A DNA stretch of 64,000 nucleotides, from assembly GCF_905475345.1 (NCBI RefSeq), contig NC_066586.1, forward strand, positions 3,427,501 through 3,491,500, read 5' to 3'. The stretch comes from Vespula vulgaris. Its lineage: Eukaryota; Arthropoda; Insecta; Hymenoptera; Vespidae. Shown piece by piece: positions 10,608 to 22,690 of this stretch. Position numbers and translations under genes: made by a program. How positions within the stretch are numbered: the first letter of the stretch is position 1; each line of letters opens with the position of its first letter. The notes under the pieces were generated by a model. It did no database searches and had not been told where the DNA came from. It worked only from the letters and a program-made list of their open reading frames with translations.

Positions 10608-10773
10608 GCGACCCTAAGCAATAGACGTTTGAAAATTATACGAGGCGTTCAGGTAGCGAATATGTATTATACCTACTGAAAAGTTTTGTCCGCCCAACTC
10701 AACATTATTATTACATAAAACTTAATTTATTAGAAATTATATTTAAAAAAAGACAAAAGTTTTCAGTAAAATG

Positions 10774-10820
<47 letters not shown>
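10774..10820. repeat. (ATA)n trinucleotide microsatellite
   Basis: About 16 uninterrupted ATA/TAA units. Confidence 0.95.
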
Positions 10821-10821
<1 letters not shown>

Positions 10822-10984
10822 TTAACAAGGACTCGTTTACTGCGAATATTGAACTCATTTTCCTTCGTTCCTAATTACCATTATATATATGTATATATAT
10901 TTTTTTTCTTTTCTTTTTTCTACTACAAAAAGGTCGTTTTAGCTTTGCGATCGTTAAGAAGTCTACCTTTTTTTTTATCAGCCT

Positions 10985-12096
10985 CGTGAAATCTCAGCTC
11001 TCGTGAGCTCGCGTAAATTGCATGAGCTAGAACGCGCGGAAGTTCACACTCGAGTCACGCGCTCGCCGATATATCGAGTCGGTATTCGTCCTGAACCATT
11101 GTCGTCCGTACGTTTGCATATCTCCAAAGGAACTTTATTTGTCGTATTACAGGAAAACAGTATGTAGGACACGCGTTAGAACGTCGTTTGAACGTCAACG
11201 GATCGATTCCTTCGCACGTTTCTTGACATTCCGAAGATAGATCACGTAAACTTTGAAAAGAGTTATTTAAAAACATCATTACTATGCTATACCAAAATAT
11301 ACGTATGCGTAAGTATTTGATTAAGATCGATCGACCGATTCTTCTGGCTCACTCGTTCTTTAAATTTGTCTTATATTTAGTCACTTTTACTACTCAAAAT
11401 AAATCTCAGGAACGATATTCGATAGAACGACGAATAAAGATCTTCACGATTTTCAACAAACAAAAGAAAAAAAAGAAGGAAGAAAAAAAAACAAAAATAC
11501 AGCAATCCAATTTGACCGATGAAAGAAATTTTTTTCAAATCCCGTAACTTTTGAAAATCGACGTACCACCATATAACAATAAACAGAGGGAAAGAGAAAA
11601 AGAGAAGAAAAAAAGACAAAAGGGAGGACCGGTTCGACGAAGAAAAGAAGAGATCTCCCCTCCAAAAAAAAAAAAAACAAACAAATAAGGTCCCTTCTCA
11701 CGCTATTCCCTTCGGCCACCCGCGCGAATACAGAATACCGAAGCCGATATTCAGGGTGTGGATTTTCTGGACGAACGATTCGCGATACGATCGCAAGCTC
11801 ATTGTTCGATCTTAGTTCTGTTCGTTCCCTAACTCGATAGCTCGCACACGTTAGTTAGGTCACGCACCTTCTGCGTTCGCGCGAACTTTACGCTCGAATG
11901 ACGAGGACGATGCGGACGAACGTTTGCATCGAGCATTGCAGGTAAAACGTTTGCTCCAGGGCCGGAAGAAGGTGAACTGGTACCCTGCGTTTGACAGACA
12001 TTTGCATCGAACCCCCAATTTCAACCCCCTTTTCACCCCTTAATGTCGATGTGCGCGAACGAGAAGGGCTAACGAGAGAGAGAGAGAAAGAGAAGA

Positions 12097-12098
<2 letters not shown>
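10985..12098. other. CpG-rich mosaic block, possible promoter/exon region
   Basis: Two CpG-rich parts (about 10985-11270 and 11700-12060) flank an AT-rich, A-run-rich middle. At 11898 an ATG frame of 14 codons (MTRTMRTNVCIEHC) runs to CAG|GTAAAA at 11939-11947, a fair splice-donor word. The sequence AGTTCTGTTCG near 11814 could serve as an initiator. Nothing here is strong enough to call a gene. Confidence 0.3.

Positions 12099-12100
<2 letters not shown>

Positions 12101-12129
<29 letters not shown>
12101..12129. repeat. (GA)n microsatellite
   Basis: About 14 GA units at the end of an interrupted GA-rich run that begins near 12073. Confidence 0.95.
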
Positions 12130-12137
<8 letters not shown>

Positions 12138-12299
12138 CAGAAGTATGTACACGTCGAACGCACGAGCATCGCCGCTGCCACGCGAAGAGATTTCGGGATC
12201 TCGCATCGCTGATCGAATCGTTCGTGCATACTTCGCAAAGCGGGATTAATTCGACTGCGACTAATTCGGGAATTGCCTATGGTCGAACTCTCCACGTTC

Positions 12300-13326
12300 T
12301 ACTAGTCGAATACTCTTCCAAAATGTGAAAACATACTGCTAGGAAAATTCTCTCTCTCTCTTTTTCTCTCACTTTCTTTTTAATGAATGATAATCGTGCG
12401 TGGGTGTGTTTTTTTTCGATAATAAAACACACGATTATTCTTATTGAAACAAACGAGCTTTTAAATGGAGCAAATTTTAAATAAATTACGTATATAATTC
12501 ATTTATAAAGTGAATACGTGTTTATATTTAAAGTTATCAATCGTAATAGTCCTAATAAATTTACTTGAAAAATTGTTTGTAAAGCTAGTTTGATTAACTT
12601 CGTACCCTTTCTATATTCAAGTTTGAAATTTAAATTGGAAAGAACGTCTCTACCTCGGAGATCGACACCTCGCTTCTTTTCTCACACTTTTAAAGTCGAT
12701 CCTATCGTAAAGTTCGATAAATCATCGATAGAACGAAACGTAAATAGAAAGATGTAACAAATAATAATGACTTCTCCCATTAGTTCCTCCGTATCGATCG
12801 GTGCTGGCGAACGTTGATAAACGATATAACGTTAGCAAAAAAGAAACCCCTTTCTCTCTTCCTCTCTGTGTCTCTCCTTGTCCCTTGGAAAAGAGTCAGC
12901 TGACATTTTTATTTTATTTTCATGTTCCGAGGGAATGATATCGCCAGTATTTTTTTAGCAAGGCCCTGGAAAACGCATGGATAGAGGATGAATAGGGAAC
13001 CCTTTCGGAATGGATCAAAAGAATATTGATTTGAAAAATATAACATCTCGTTACCGTTCGAAAAGCAGACAACAGGAAATTTGGAGAGATGAACTAGCTA
13101 GCCAGGCAACCAGTCAACGTATACACGTTGCTGAGAAAGATACTTCCTCGTCGTTCGTTGCATAAAACAAAAGAGACCCGTGGAAGGCGATATCCCAAGC
13201 TTTATACGCTTATGTCTCTGAGCTCGTAGCTTCGGTGACGTCGTACTTGGAAATACGATATACCGTATAACGGGATGTTCAGGTAGACGTTGTGTATATA
13301 TCGGTGATATCCATAGGGTCGACGGG
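12300..13326. other. AT-rich stretch passing into CpG-richer DNA
   Basis: 12400-12780 is AT-rich with no frames of note. 12780-13320 is mixed. No gene or RNA is recognised. A (CT)n run follows at 13330-13347. Confidence 0.55.
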
Positions 13327-13349
13327 TTTCTCTCTCTCTCTCTCTCTTT

Positions 13350-14250
13350 ATCTCCCTCTTACTCTCTCATGTTGCGAGGTAACATAAATTTCTCGAGCAT
13401 AACGCGCTTGTTCGCGCGCCCGGCCATATTCGATCGTAAGAATATCCAAGTAGCATACCTTCCATTTGCCGAATGTCGTTTCGCCGAGTTGAAAAGCTTT
13501 TCGCGATGCACCGAACATATACACACATACACGTATGGATATAAAGACAGACACGTACATACATACATATATGCACGCATACGTACGACACACAGAGATA
13601 TAAAAAAGGTGAAGAAGTAGAAAACGACGAAAAACGTTTCTAGATGTGTATATGCATCTCAGTTTGTGTATGACTCGCATTCTCGCGCAAAAATACAGAA
13701 CTTTTTCTCAAACGTCCACTTTCCCGTAGCTTAATTAGTACTTCGCGCGAGGAGATGCTCCTTTCGCGAAACAAACTTTCTCTCTGTCGCGGTGTGCGTG
13801 CTTCACGTACATAAAAAGTTCTTTTTCAAAACAAACAAACAAGAGACAGAAAAATTAAAAAAATAATCATGAAAAATAAGGTACATTTAAGTGACGCTTT
13901 TCTCGTTTGAGGGATACAATTTTTTCGCGATATAAAGAAAAAAATGAAAAAAAGATAAAAAAAGAAGGAAAATAAAACAAGAAGAGCAAAACGAGAAAAA
14001 CGACACCAATGACCATTTCGTTCTACGACACATTTGATTATACACGACGAAGAAAAATATTCTCCTTTCAATGTTTTCAAACTTACAATATTTGCTATAT
14101 ATAATATATTAGAAGTATTATTACCCCCATCTTTTTATCATAATTGTATTTTCGCTTTAACGTCGCATTCTCGATATGAAAAATATAACCACAAACGGAT
14201 ATCAGTTGTCGTGATAAAAGAACGAATAGATAATAAAAGCTACTTACATA
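13350..14250. other. Non-coding stretch
   Basis: CpG-rich start (13370-13640) with overlapping short frames on both strands and an ACATACAT-type run at 13552-13572. A-rich middle (13930-13990), AT-rich end. No feature recognised. Confidence 0.5.
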
Positions 14251-14254
14251 TAAC

Positions 14255-14256
<2 letters not shown>

Positions 14257-14301
<45 letters not shown>
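14257..14301. repeat. (AT)n microsatellite
   Basis: About 22 uninterrupted TA units. Confidence 0.95.
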
Positions 14302-14307
<6 letters not shown>

Positions 14308-14599
14308 GGGAAGTTCTCGATAAAGAAGGAATATTATTGCTTTTCATTGTAGCCTCGAACGAAGTTGAGAGAAGGACGATAACGTTTGTCGAGGAACAAA
14401 TCGCGATACACCTTGCAGCGAATATAGTAGTAGTTGAGAGTAGATGGAAGGGGAAACGCATTGTGCTTCGGAAATTCTCTCTCTCTCTCTCCCTCCCGCT
14501 GAACTCATGCACATATTGTATTTCTACGGGAGAACGAGAGAAAGAGAAGACACAGGGGTGGAGAGAACTACCATGTCAGGTTCCTTTGTATTTCCGACG

Positions 14600-14960
14600 T
14601 ATAATAATCGTAATAGCTCTACCCCCACTCTTGTCCTATGCCCACGTTCCCTTGGCCTGTTCCCCTGTACCCCTCCCTCTGCCCTTCCTTCGCAGCACGA
14701 GGGAATACAATTGCCCGCGGCGGTCGTCCGTACGCGAGTGCCATTGATGGCACAAGTGGCGCAACTTGCATTCTCCAGTGGCAATTGGTCAGAATGCAAA
14801 CCGCGATGGTGGGTGTACTGCTTGTCCATGGTTAACCGACCTTAGGCCAGACTCCACATACTCGAGCCAAGGAATGGACGAAGAATATTGGGATTGCCAT
14901 TGGTAAACACATTCCGAGACTACGCAGAGAACGCCATAGTCCGGAAACCTAAATCCAAGC
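14600..14960. other. GC-rich block with a near-palindrome
   Basis: Clearly GC-richer than its flanks. It contains the 7-bp inverted arms GTGCCAT/ATGGCAC at 14738-14753, an AGTGGCGC word at 14755-14762 and an acceptor-like CTTCCTTCGCAG ending at about 14696. Frames of 60-130 codons overlap in several phases, so none stands out. A regulatory element or non-coding exon is possible. Confidence 0.3.
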
Positions 14961-15029
14961 CAACCCTCTCTCTCTATCTCCATCTCTCTCCTTGATTGTG
15001 GTCGTTGATCTATCGCGAGCATAATTAGT

Positions 15030-16015
15030 GAACGCGTTATTACGTATTTAATGGATTTTATTTGTAAATATAAATTGTTTTTCCCTTTTTTACTTTTAAC
15101 AAAAGTATCTACCGAAGATCGTTGCTATCGATTTAGAAATAAATGAAATTGTTGTTGGTTTATTTTAGAATAAGAATACTTCTTTATCTCACAAATAATT
15201 TATCGTTTCGACAGACACGAATCTCAAAATAAGCGAACTGTACCTCCACTTATCGATCGTTACTATTATGGTTACACGATGACCCACGTTAAACGGATTT
15301 ATAATCAAGGATTAGATGCCGCACTGATTACTAATTACAAATGTAGATAGCAATTACGAAACTGATTAATATCAAAGTGATACGTTGGAGAAAACGGTGA
15401 ATGGATTAGAGTATGTAGGTACAATGTACTTGTTACAATGTAAAGGTCGTTAAAGCGTGTGAATGAAAATTCTAATTAACTTCGAGAAGCCTCGAGGTAC
15501 TCCGAAAACTACATTTTAAAGATCGAAAAACCAAAATACAATTCTGAGAAATCCTCTCTAGAATGTTGATTGGCGGACGGGCGATGAAAAAAAAAAGGGG
15601 GAAAAAGGAAAACGCAAATATTTCGCTCGAAACAATATTTGTCCACAGCAAGAAAAACAATAATAACGACAGAACGTATACACATTGTTTTGTCGTTAGT
15701 TTCTCGCTACAACACTACCATCATTGTTGTCCAGCGATATCGCGAAAAAAACAACGTTCTATCGCTTCACTGAAAAAATATAGACGAATTAATTCATCGA
15801 ACCGATCCATTGATCCCTTTTATCCGTCATCCATCATCGATTACAAAAATGAAAGGTGAAGAGTCCGACGCATAGAAGGACGGAATTTTTTTTTCTATTT
15901 TCCTTTGCGATCGAATGTCACGTCACAAACATAAGTTACGAATTTGTCAATATTTTTTTTCTAGGTAAGAGCATTGGGCAAAGCTCACGATCGAGATTCG
16001 ACATCCATCGAGGGG
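15030..16015. other. AT-rich stretch without genes
   Basis: No RNA gene or coding signal seen. A 98-codon + frame at 15563-15859 is lysine/asparagine-rich, starts in an A-run and shows no domain. Confidence 0.55.
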
Positions 16016-16019
16016 GAAA

Positions 16020-16044
16020 AGAGAGAGAGAGAGAGAGAGAGAGA
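16020..16044. repeat. (GA)n microsatellite
   Basis: About 12 GA units, followed by interrupted GA/GAAA sequence to about 16072. CT-rich runs occur again at 16424-16480. Confidence 0.95.
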
Positions 16045-16553
16045 AAAAGAGAGAAAAAGAGAAACAGAGAGGTAGAATAGTGTTGGTATTTTTAGCAAAA
16101 GGTAACGTTTCTTTACCTCTATATATCGACCGAATCGTTTAAAGCCTGCTAAAAGAAATAAAAACAGCTCGGGATAAAGAGAAAGTCCTTCGTCAATTCT
16201 TTCGCGGTACTTTGATCGCCGATAAAAGTAGAAAGCTTTGCGATAAATTCGCACCGATGACCGACTTTCAACCGAGTTAAACGATCTAACTGTGAAATGG
16301 TGATAGGGCGAGGAAAAAAGGTTTGAGAGGTGTGGCAACCCCTCACGAGGTACAAGGTGCCATAAGTGGTCTGAAACGAGCTGAAAATTCCTATGGAAAG
16401 CCACCTTCCCCTTGCACAAGACTTTCTCTCTCTCTCCCTCTCCCTCTCCCTTTCTTTCTCTCTCTCTCTCTCTTTCTCTTAAACATGTAGTAGTAAACGT
16501 CGCGTGTGACCTGCTGCCATACGCTTTTCATACGCTTCGTGTTACCGAGAGCG

Positions 16554-16643
16554 ATGGTATTTAAGCCTGCCAAGGATAATGACGTTCGCGCGTTAAAACA
16601 ACTTCAGCTCAGCGAGTTATTTCGTCTTTCGGATCGTTTACCG
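16554..16643 (+). CDS. Candidate first coding exon (30 codons) with a GTGAGT splice donor
   Basis: The ATG at 16554 has a favourable context (G at -3, G at +4) and opens a 30-codon frame that is charged and leucine-rich: MVFKPAKDNDV at residues 1-11, then ALKQLQLSELFRLSDRLP, a likely amphipathic helix. Exactly in phase 0 it meets CCG|GTGAGT (donor 16644-16649). Without splicing the frame stops five codons later. CpG content is higher here than in the AT-rich DNA downstream. No acceptor or partner exon could be placed with confidence, and no family is recognised. Confidence 0.22.
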
Positions 16644-16649
16644 GTGAGT

Positions 16650-17333
16650 CGATGTATGTAAGCTGCTGAACACATTGCGAACGGTCGTGTTTCGTTGCTC
16701 CTTTTCAAAGGAATTGAATTGTAAAATAAGACTGAGTCAGCTCTGAACTCGATAATTGCTTCTGACTGAACAACGACGTAGAGTAGCGTGGTAACTAATT
16801 AGTTTACGACAACTTGTGGTAACTCGCTTCGCTTTTAAAAATGTGTCTAACTTCTCTTTTGCATTTCGTCATCGCCGAGGCTTTGGAGAAAATAAATTAG
16901 CGAAAAAAGAAAGAGAAGAATCAAAATAGAAAGAGGAGAAAAGGAAAAACAAAAAAGATATTCCTTTCTTAAGACAAGTGTCTGACTAAATTGTTCGACC
17001 ACGCGACGCTATCGTCAGTGTTTAATTTTTTTTTAAATTATCAACCGAAATAATTATATCGAAAGAAAAGCCACAAAATGCTTACCTTCTCTTTTATATA
17101 TAGGTATATTTGATTACTACGTGGTAGAATCAATTTCACGCAGGAAATATGAAAAACATAGAAATGCTTTGCGGAATGCAATTTCGGTGACCTACAACGT
17201 TCTCGTAGCTTTCCGATCCCTCCAATTAATTCCGTACAGCGGTCGTATTCGCGGGAGTATAATTTAAATGAATAAATTACATCTGCGCTTCTGTTTAAAT
17301 GGCTCGTTTTATATTTACGAAAAATGGAGAATA

Positions 17334-17336
<3 letters not shown>
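16650..17336. other. Non-coding stretch, possible intron
   Basis: AT-rich with A-runs (16895-16960) and no gene recognised. It would be intronic if the exon at 16554 is real. Confidence 0.45.

Positions 17337-17372
<36 letters not shown>
17337..17372. repeat. (TA)n microsatellite
   Basis: About 18 uninterrupted TA units. Confidence 0.95.
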
Positions 17373-17377
<5 letters not shown>

Positions 17378-18600
17378 GCATATACATATATAAAAAAGAA
17401 GAATACAACACGACCTACAATGAATAGTGGCAAAGCGTGAAATGCTTTTTCGCAAGATAGATCGAAAAATACCGTGCGTATGGAAAAGTCGTAAATCATC
17501 GAGTTCTTTGAAGTACACTGCACACGAATGAATCGTTCGAAGTTCAGGAAAAATGGGCAAAAAAAAAAAGAAAAATAGCATGGCTTGTATAATTACGAAA
17601 AAAGAAAGGAAAATATTTAACAAATCAGTCATTCCTTGCGTTAAATCAAAAGTGTTGCAGAAATAAAAATAAAAATAAAAAAAATGAGAAACGATGTAAC
17701 TCGATGACAAAAAAAAGGGATGTAATCTCGAAGGATTCACGTAAATCATAATGGTGTATTATTTTTTCTTAGAGATCTCGCTTTAATTACACGTTTCTTA
17801 GCCGACATCGCATTCTAAAATCTCTTCTATGGTATCAGGCTCTTCCGCATAAATATCATTCTTGGATTAGCATTTTAAAATCAACAAGCTTCGCTTTAAT
17901 TACATTTTCCGTGTCTCTCTTTTCTACTGCGAAAACTCGCGTTATACCTACGGTAAATACGTTAAAACATCGTAGAAAATGAAGAAAGCGAAGGGACTGG
18001 AAACTCGACACTCGAACTCGTGGAAAGTAGATAAAAGAGAAGAAGATTTTACAGTTTCTGTAAATTCGTCTACTATTTCACTGTGTTTTCAAATTAACGT
18101 TAATTATTTTTTTACCCATGTAAAGAAGATACTAATCATTACAGAAAAATACTTTCAAACGAAAAAAAAAAATTTGACTGTGCCCACTAATGCCTGTATA
18201 CAAGGGAGAGAACAAATAAAAAAAAAAGGGAAAAAAGAAGAAAGAGAAAGAGAAAGAGAAAATAACGTTAATCGTCGACCGTCGATTAATCCTAAAGTAG
18301 CGAATTCGTGTGGTATAAACGAGGCGAAGGACGCGTTAGGAGTGGCTTACGACGTAAACTCGAGGACGAGGATGCCGACAAGGACGAGTGGTAGGAGAAG
18401 GGAAGTTTGAAGGGGATTGTAAAGACGGAGAAGGAGGAAGGTGAAAGGGTAGTTCGCACGGAGCCGTCGCATGCACCTCGAGATTGCATAATGACATAAT
18501 ATTCATGACGGTGCGCTTATGCTCGCGACCGACTAGGTAATAAGGGTGTCGTGAATAGGGGAGGTAGGTTAGGAGATGGTGGAAAGCTTCGAGTGGTAAG
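17373..18600. other. AT-rich stretch, then a CpG-richer end
   Basis: A lysine-rich 143-codon + frame at 17979-18410 starts with MKKAKGLETRHS and contains an A-run and a GA-rich run. Its last 50 codons lie in CpG-richer DNA and end in a GRRR-type basic tail. No domain is recognised and I do not call it a gene. Confidence 0.4.
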
Positions 18601-18606
18601 AGAGAG

Positions 18607-18613
<7 letters not shown>

Positions 18614-18653
<40 letters not shown>

Positions 18654-18659
18654 AATAGT
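18614..18659. repeat. (GA)n microsatellite
   Basis: About 22 GA units. Confidence 0.95.
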
Positions 18660-18838
18660 GGGGGTAGTTCAATCCCTTCTTCTCGATGGAAAGGAGAGAG
18701 AATGAGAGAGTGTATTGGTAGTTGTGTGTTAGAGGAAGAGGTAAAGTAGTAGCAAAAGTATACTAGAGTAAGGAGGATGTAGAAGGGTGATATAGAGAGA
18801 GAAAGAAAAAGAGAAAGAGGGAGAGAGAGGAGAGACAG

Positions 18839-18849
<11 letters not shown>

Positions 18850-18879
<30 letters not shown>
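18850..18879. repeat. (GA)n microsatellite
   Basis: About 15 GA units at the end of a 100-base GA-rich tract starting near 18795. Confidence 0.95.
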
Positions 18880-18886
<7 letters not shown>

Positions 18887-18894
18887 CAAAGCTG

Positions 18895-20240
18895 ACGGGC
18901 GGCGGACACATTTTTAATTAAGACAGTTTCGAGGCGTAATTAATTTTACGACGGCGCTACCTAACGACTGCCATGGCTCTTCCTAGCAAGCTCTACTTCA
19001 CCCTTCTCCCTTCTTTACTTTCTCCTTTTCGTTCATACTTCTTTCCTCTTCTTTCGTAAAGCTCGCGAAAGCTTGTCTAACGTCCTCGCTTCCTCGATTC
19101 TGCGTGCAATCAGTAAAGTTGCGTTCCTGCGTAGATACTTACGTATGTATGTACTTACTTGGCTACCTAACTACTCGCGTTTTCCTCCCTTTTCTCGTTT
19201 GTCGAATGAAAAAGTAAACACTAATATTTTTAACATCTCTCTTTCCCTTTCTTTCTCTTGAGACGAGATCGTTATCGTCGGCGTGAGAGAAACAGAGAAA
19301 GGAAGAGAGCACTCTGGAAAACCTAAATAGAAACGAGAGAAACGAGTTCTCGCGTTAATTTTATTTGCATTTAAAGCGGACCTCCGCTCGCGAGAGCTAA
19401 ACGCATATTTGAAATTTAAATCCGATACCTTTCGAGCCAGGGATTTAAAAGATCTCGTGCGTGTCTCGTGCAAAGATTATATATCTTGTGGATACTTCGT
19501 TGTCGAAAATGCCGCTTTTCGTGTGAAAGTAAACATGAAATATCGATATCCTTTTCTTCTTCTAAAGATATTTTTATATCTCAAACGAAAAGAGAGAGAG
19601 AGAGAGAGAGAAGAGACGGAGAGAAAAATAAAAAAGGAGAGAAAGAAAGAGACAAACAATTATGTATTTCAAAGACCGTGAAAAGAGATACCCATGCGTG
19701 ATGATGAAACGAAATGGTCTCTCTCCTCTTTTTCGCAAAAATGCGTCGTTTCCGTCTTCGTTGTTGGCGTCGGCGTCGTCGCGAAACCACTGGAAGAAAT
19801 TTCGAGTTCGCCTGGCAGTCTGGCGTGTCATTTAATTTTTTATCTCGCCTCGCGTTTTTATTATGCCGAGAGAAAGGTGGGGGTTAGAGGGGGTGGAAGA
19901 GGGTCGATGCATAAATTGCAATGTGTCACGCAGTCGGCTCCTCCCTCTAGTTACTCCCACCCACCTCGTTTCCATCCCTTCTCCCCTTCACCATGTCACC
20001 ATCACCACCGACACTACCACATCTCGCGCCCTACCACTCAGAGACCCTTTTTCCTGCCAAAACTTGAAGACCGGAAGATAGAGAAAGAAAAAGAACGAGT
20101 CTTTTCATCTCTGGCTGCACTGTTTTATGAGCAACTTGAATTATGCGATCTTTAAGAGATAAAACTTTTCCCAAACGTGGTGTAAGAGATTTCGTCCGTG
20201 AGTCCACTCAACGTTCTACACACTTCGAAAAAAAGTGCCA
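18895..20240. other. CpG-richer mixed block
   Basis: Short GA run at 19592-19611. A 153-codon + frame (19694-20155, starting ATG, MRDDETKWSLSSF) is proline/histidine-rich in its middle, where it crosses CCAC/CACC-rich DNA near 19960-20040. It shows no recognised domain and overlaps other frames. No gene called. Confidence 0.35.
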
Positions 20241-20254
20241 CCCGTTATACAAGA

Positions 20255-20255
<1 letters not shown>

Positions 20256-20290
<35 letters not shown>
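20256..20290. repeat. (GAC)n trinucleotide microsatellite
   Basis: About 12 GAC/ACG units. The + strand would read poly-Asp or poly-Thr depending on frame. Confidence 0.95.
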
Positions 20291-20345
20291 TGCTGTTGTG
20301 CTGCTGTTCTTTGGGCCGAAGGAGAGAACCTGCACTAAAACGAGT

Positions 20346-20455
20346 CTGCTTTCTTTTTTTTTCCTTTTTCTTCTTTTTTTTTATTCTTTTATCTTTTCTT
20401 TTCTTTCTTCTATTTTTTTCTTTTTCTTCTCTCCTTTTTTTCTTTCTTTAAAGAA
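20346..20455. repeat. 110-base polypyrimidine tract
   Basis: Almost uninterrupted T/C sequence with four isolated A residues, built from TTTC, TTCT and T-run units. It can act as a nucleosome-disfavouring or triplex-prone element. Confidence 0.8.
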
Positions 20456-20589
20456 CGAAGCTCAACTTCGCTACCGTCTTTCTTGCCAGCCAAGCTTAAT
20501 TCTCGAGTTAATTTTACGCGATGTCGAACAGCACGCTACAATGCATATGCATCTCATTAATGAAACGCGTTTTCGCGAAATATTTTTCT

Positions 20590-21415
20590 TCTTTGAGAAA
20601 CATATATAAAACTGTTACGAGTAGGATGCAATTAATGTGCTTCCTATAGATGGAGGCCGTATCTAATGATTTTGTAAATATTCACTTTAGTGAGAATGTG
20701 TGTATATATATATACACATATACGGTTAATAGACTATTCGATATTATATCATGGGAAATATATATCATGGGAAATATCAACCGATTGAATGAAATTCAAT
20801 AATGAATATAGAGAAATCTAATGGGTACTGTATTACAAACGTCGATAACGTTTTGGCAAATTTCACTCTAAAACATAATAATAAGTTGTGATTAATAAGA
20901 AATGATAGACTATATCAATGATACATCTCACATTTAACGTGTCTATGAATTAACACCGTTATCAAAGCCGCAATCATGTTCATCGCCATTCGATTACCGT
21001 TAATTAATTTACCATTTTTATGAATGAACCAAATGAACATCTAAACGAGAATCCCGAGCATTCGTAGATATTAGAAATTAATTAGCGGTTGATCAATTAT
21101 TTTGTACTAGATTAAACGGTATCACATTTCCAATTATTAAATTTTGCTGGAATATGTTATTAAATATTGAACTACCAAATCAATCGTATCTAATTTAAAG
21201 CGTAACTAGTTTTTCATCGACTTGTAATTTTAATATCTCCCTTTTTCCCTCTCTCTTTATATCTTTATCTTATTATCTCTCTATCTCTCTTATAACAAAC
21301 TAATAATTTTTGTATATTTTACGAAATAAATTGTTTTTTTTTTTCTTTATAAACTTCTTCGTTAAATACATATCAAAAAGGATATTGATTTTAGTTGGCT
21401 GCGTTTACGTCAAAC
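20590..21415. other. AT-rich desert with a 17-bp direct duplication
   Basis: No genes. The 17-base word TATATCATGGGAAATAT occurs twice back to back at 20745-20761 and 20761-20777, sharing one base. The rest is AT-rich with a T-run at 21333-21342. Confidence 0.6.
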
Positions 21416-21422
21416 TCTCGAG

Positions 21423-21686
21423 ATGCAGCCACGATCTCTTTCCACTCGGAAAAATAGAAATACCTACCTAGGTAGACTGCTAGCTACCTTCTCTCTACGT
21501 GCCTCGACACGGTTTTATCGCGGGCGAATTATTGAAATGTCAAAGATTTTTTCTCTCTCTTTTACCGCGAGACTCGTAGAAATGGCAGGCGCAATAACCG
21601 TTATTCCCTTGGTTGGTTGGTTTATCTGCTGGCAAAAAGGAAAAAAGAAAAAAAATAAAGATCTGTTAAGCGACGTACACCGATAG
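21423..21686 (+). CDS. Weak small-ORF candidate, 87 aa, one hydrophobic segment
   Basis: An ATG frame with a basic N-terminal half and a hydrophobic segment at about residues 55-70 (AGAITVIPLVGWFICW) followed by a lysine run, the layout of a single-pass membrane peptide. The lysine run comes from an A-rich tract. There is no recognised family, promoter or splice signal, and frames of this length are expected by chance. Confidence 0.1.
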   Translation: MQPRSLSTRKNRNTYLGRLLATFSLRASTRFYRGRIIEMSKIFSLSFTARLVEMAGAITVIPLVGWFICWQKGKKKKNKDLLSDVHR

Positions 21687-22045
21687 CAAAACCGTTAACC
21701 GATAAACGTTTAGCTTTACGCGTTGGCTTCAACCTCTTGCACGCTCGTTCTGTCACCTTATATTCCTAGACTTATCACCAGCAATATTATCGACCCGGTT
21801 TTACGAGCTTCTTAAAGACGTATCAAAAATACCAGGTAACAATGCAAAAATCATAAAATCGAAAGCTCGGTATTCCATATCTTTCGGATATCTTAAATTA
21901 TAACAATTTTAATCGAATAGCATAGCTATGATAAAAATAATCGATAAGTTGGAAATAAAATCTCGGAGAAAATGTTAGCTGAAAAACGTGGACACGGTTT
22001 ACAAAAAAGAAAAAGAAGAAAAAAGGGAAAGAAAAAGAAGACTAA

Positions 22046-22073
<28 letters not shown>
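22046..22073. repeat. (GA)n microsatellite
   Basis: About 14 GA units, continued as an interrupted run to about 22090. Confidence 0.95.
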
Positions 22074-22082
<9 letters not shown>

Positions 22083-22159
22083 GACAGAGATAGAATGTGG
22101 AAGTGCAAGGCGACACACTGGCGTGTCACGATGACGAAGAGTTGCATTAATAAAGCTCG

Positions 22160-22690
22160 CGAGAGCCGGTAAATTCGTTGTGGAATATTAATTAGTTTTT
22201 CCTTGGGTGCATTAACGATAAGGAATGCCCGGCACGATTCAATAACGTCGTGGGCTCGCTTGACGCATCGCTTTAGTTTTTACTTGTACCAACGAATAAT
22301 AATGCGAGTTAGATATAACCAATGGAAAGTAATAGAAATTATGAGAGAATACGACGCAAGGGAGAACAAAATGAAATGAAATGAAAAATAAAAAATTCAA
22401 AATAAAAATAAAGATGTAGGTCCTAAGTGAAAAAGAGAAAAAAAAATCTTTATGAAAAATTTCAAATATAATGGGAGTTTCCACGTATAAAATATTTAAA
22501 CTTAATCGTGAGAGAAAAAAACGAATTTCTAAAAAAAGATTTACACGTTCGAAATCCTCTTGAAAATTTTGACTTCGATCAATAAAATGTGTTTATATTG
22601 TTCTGGTTTCCATTCAAGTAGAACTTAAGTTTATATATTAGAACCTTGAAAGCATCTACAACTCGAAAATTTGTAAGGGCAAGCCCGAAT
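22160..22690. other. AT-rich stretch
   Basis: A-rich runs at 22374-22410 and 22434-22447. No gene recognised. Confidence 0.55.
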
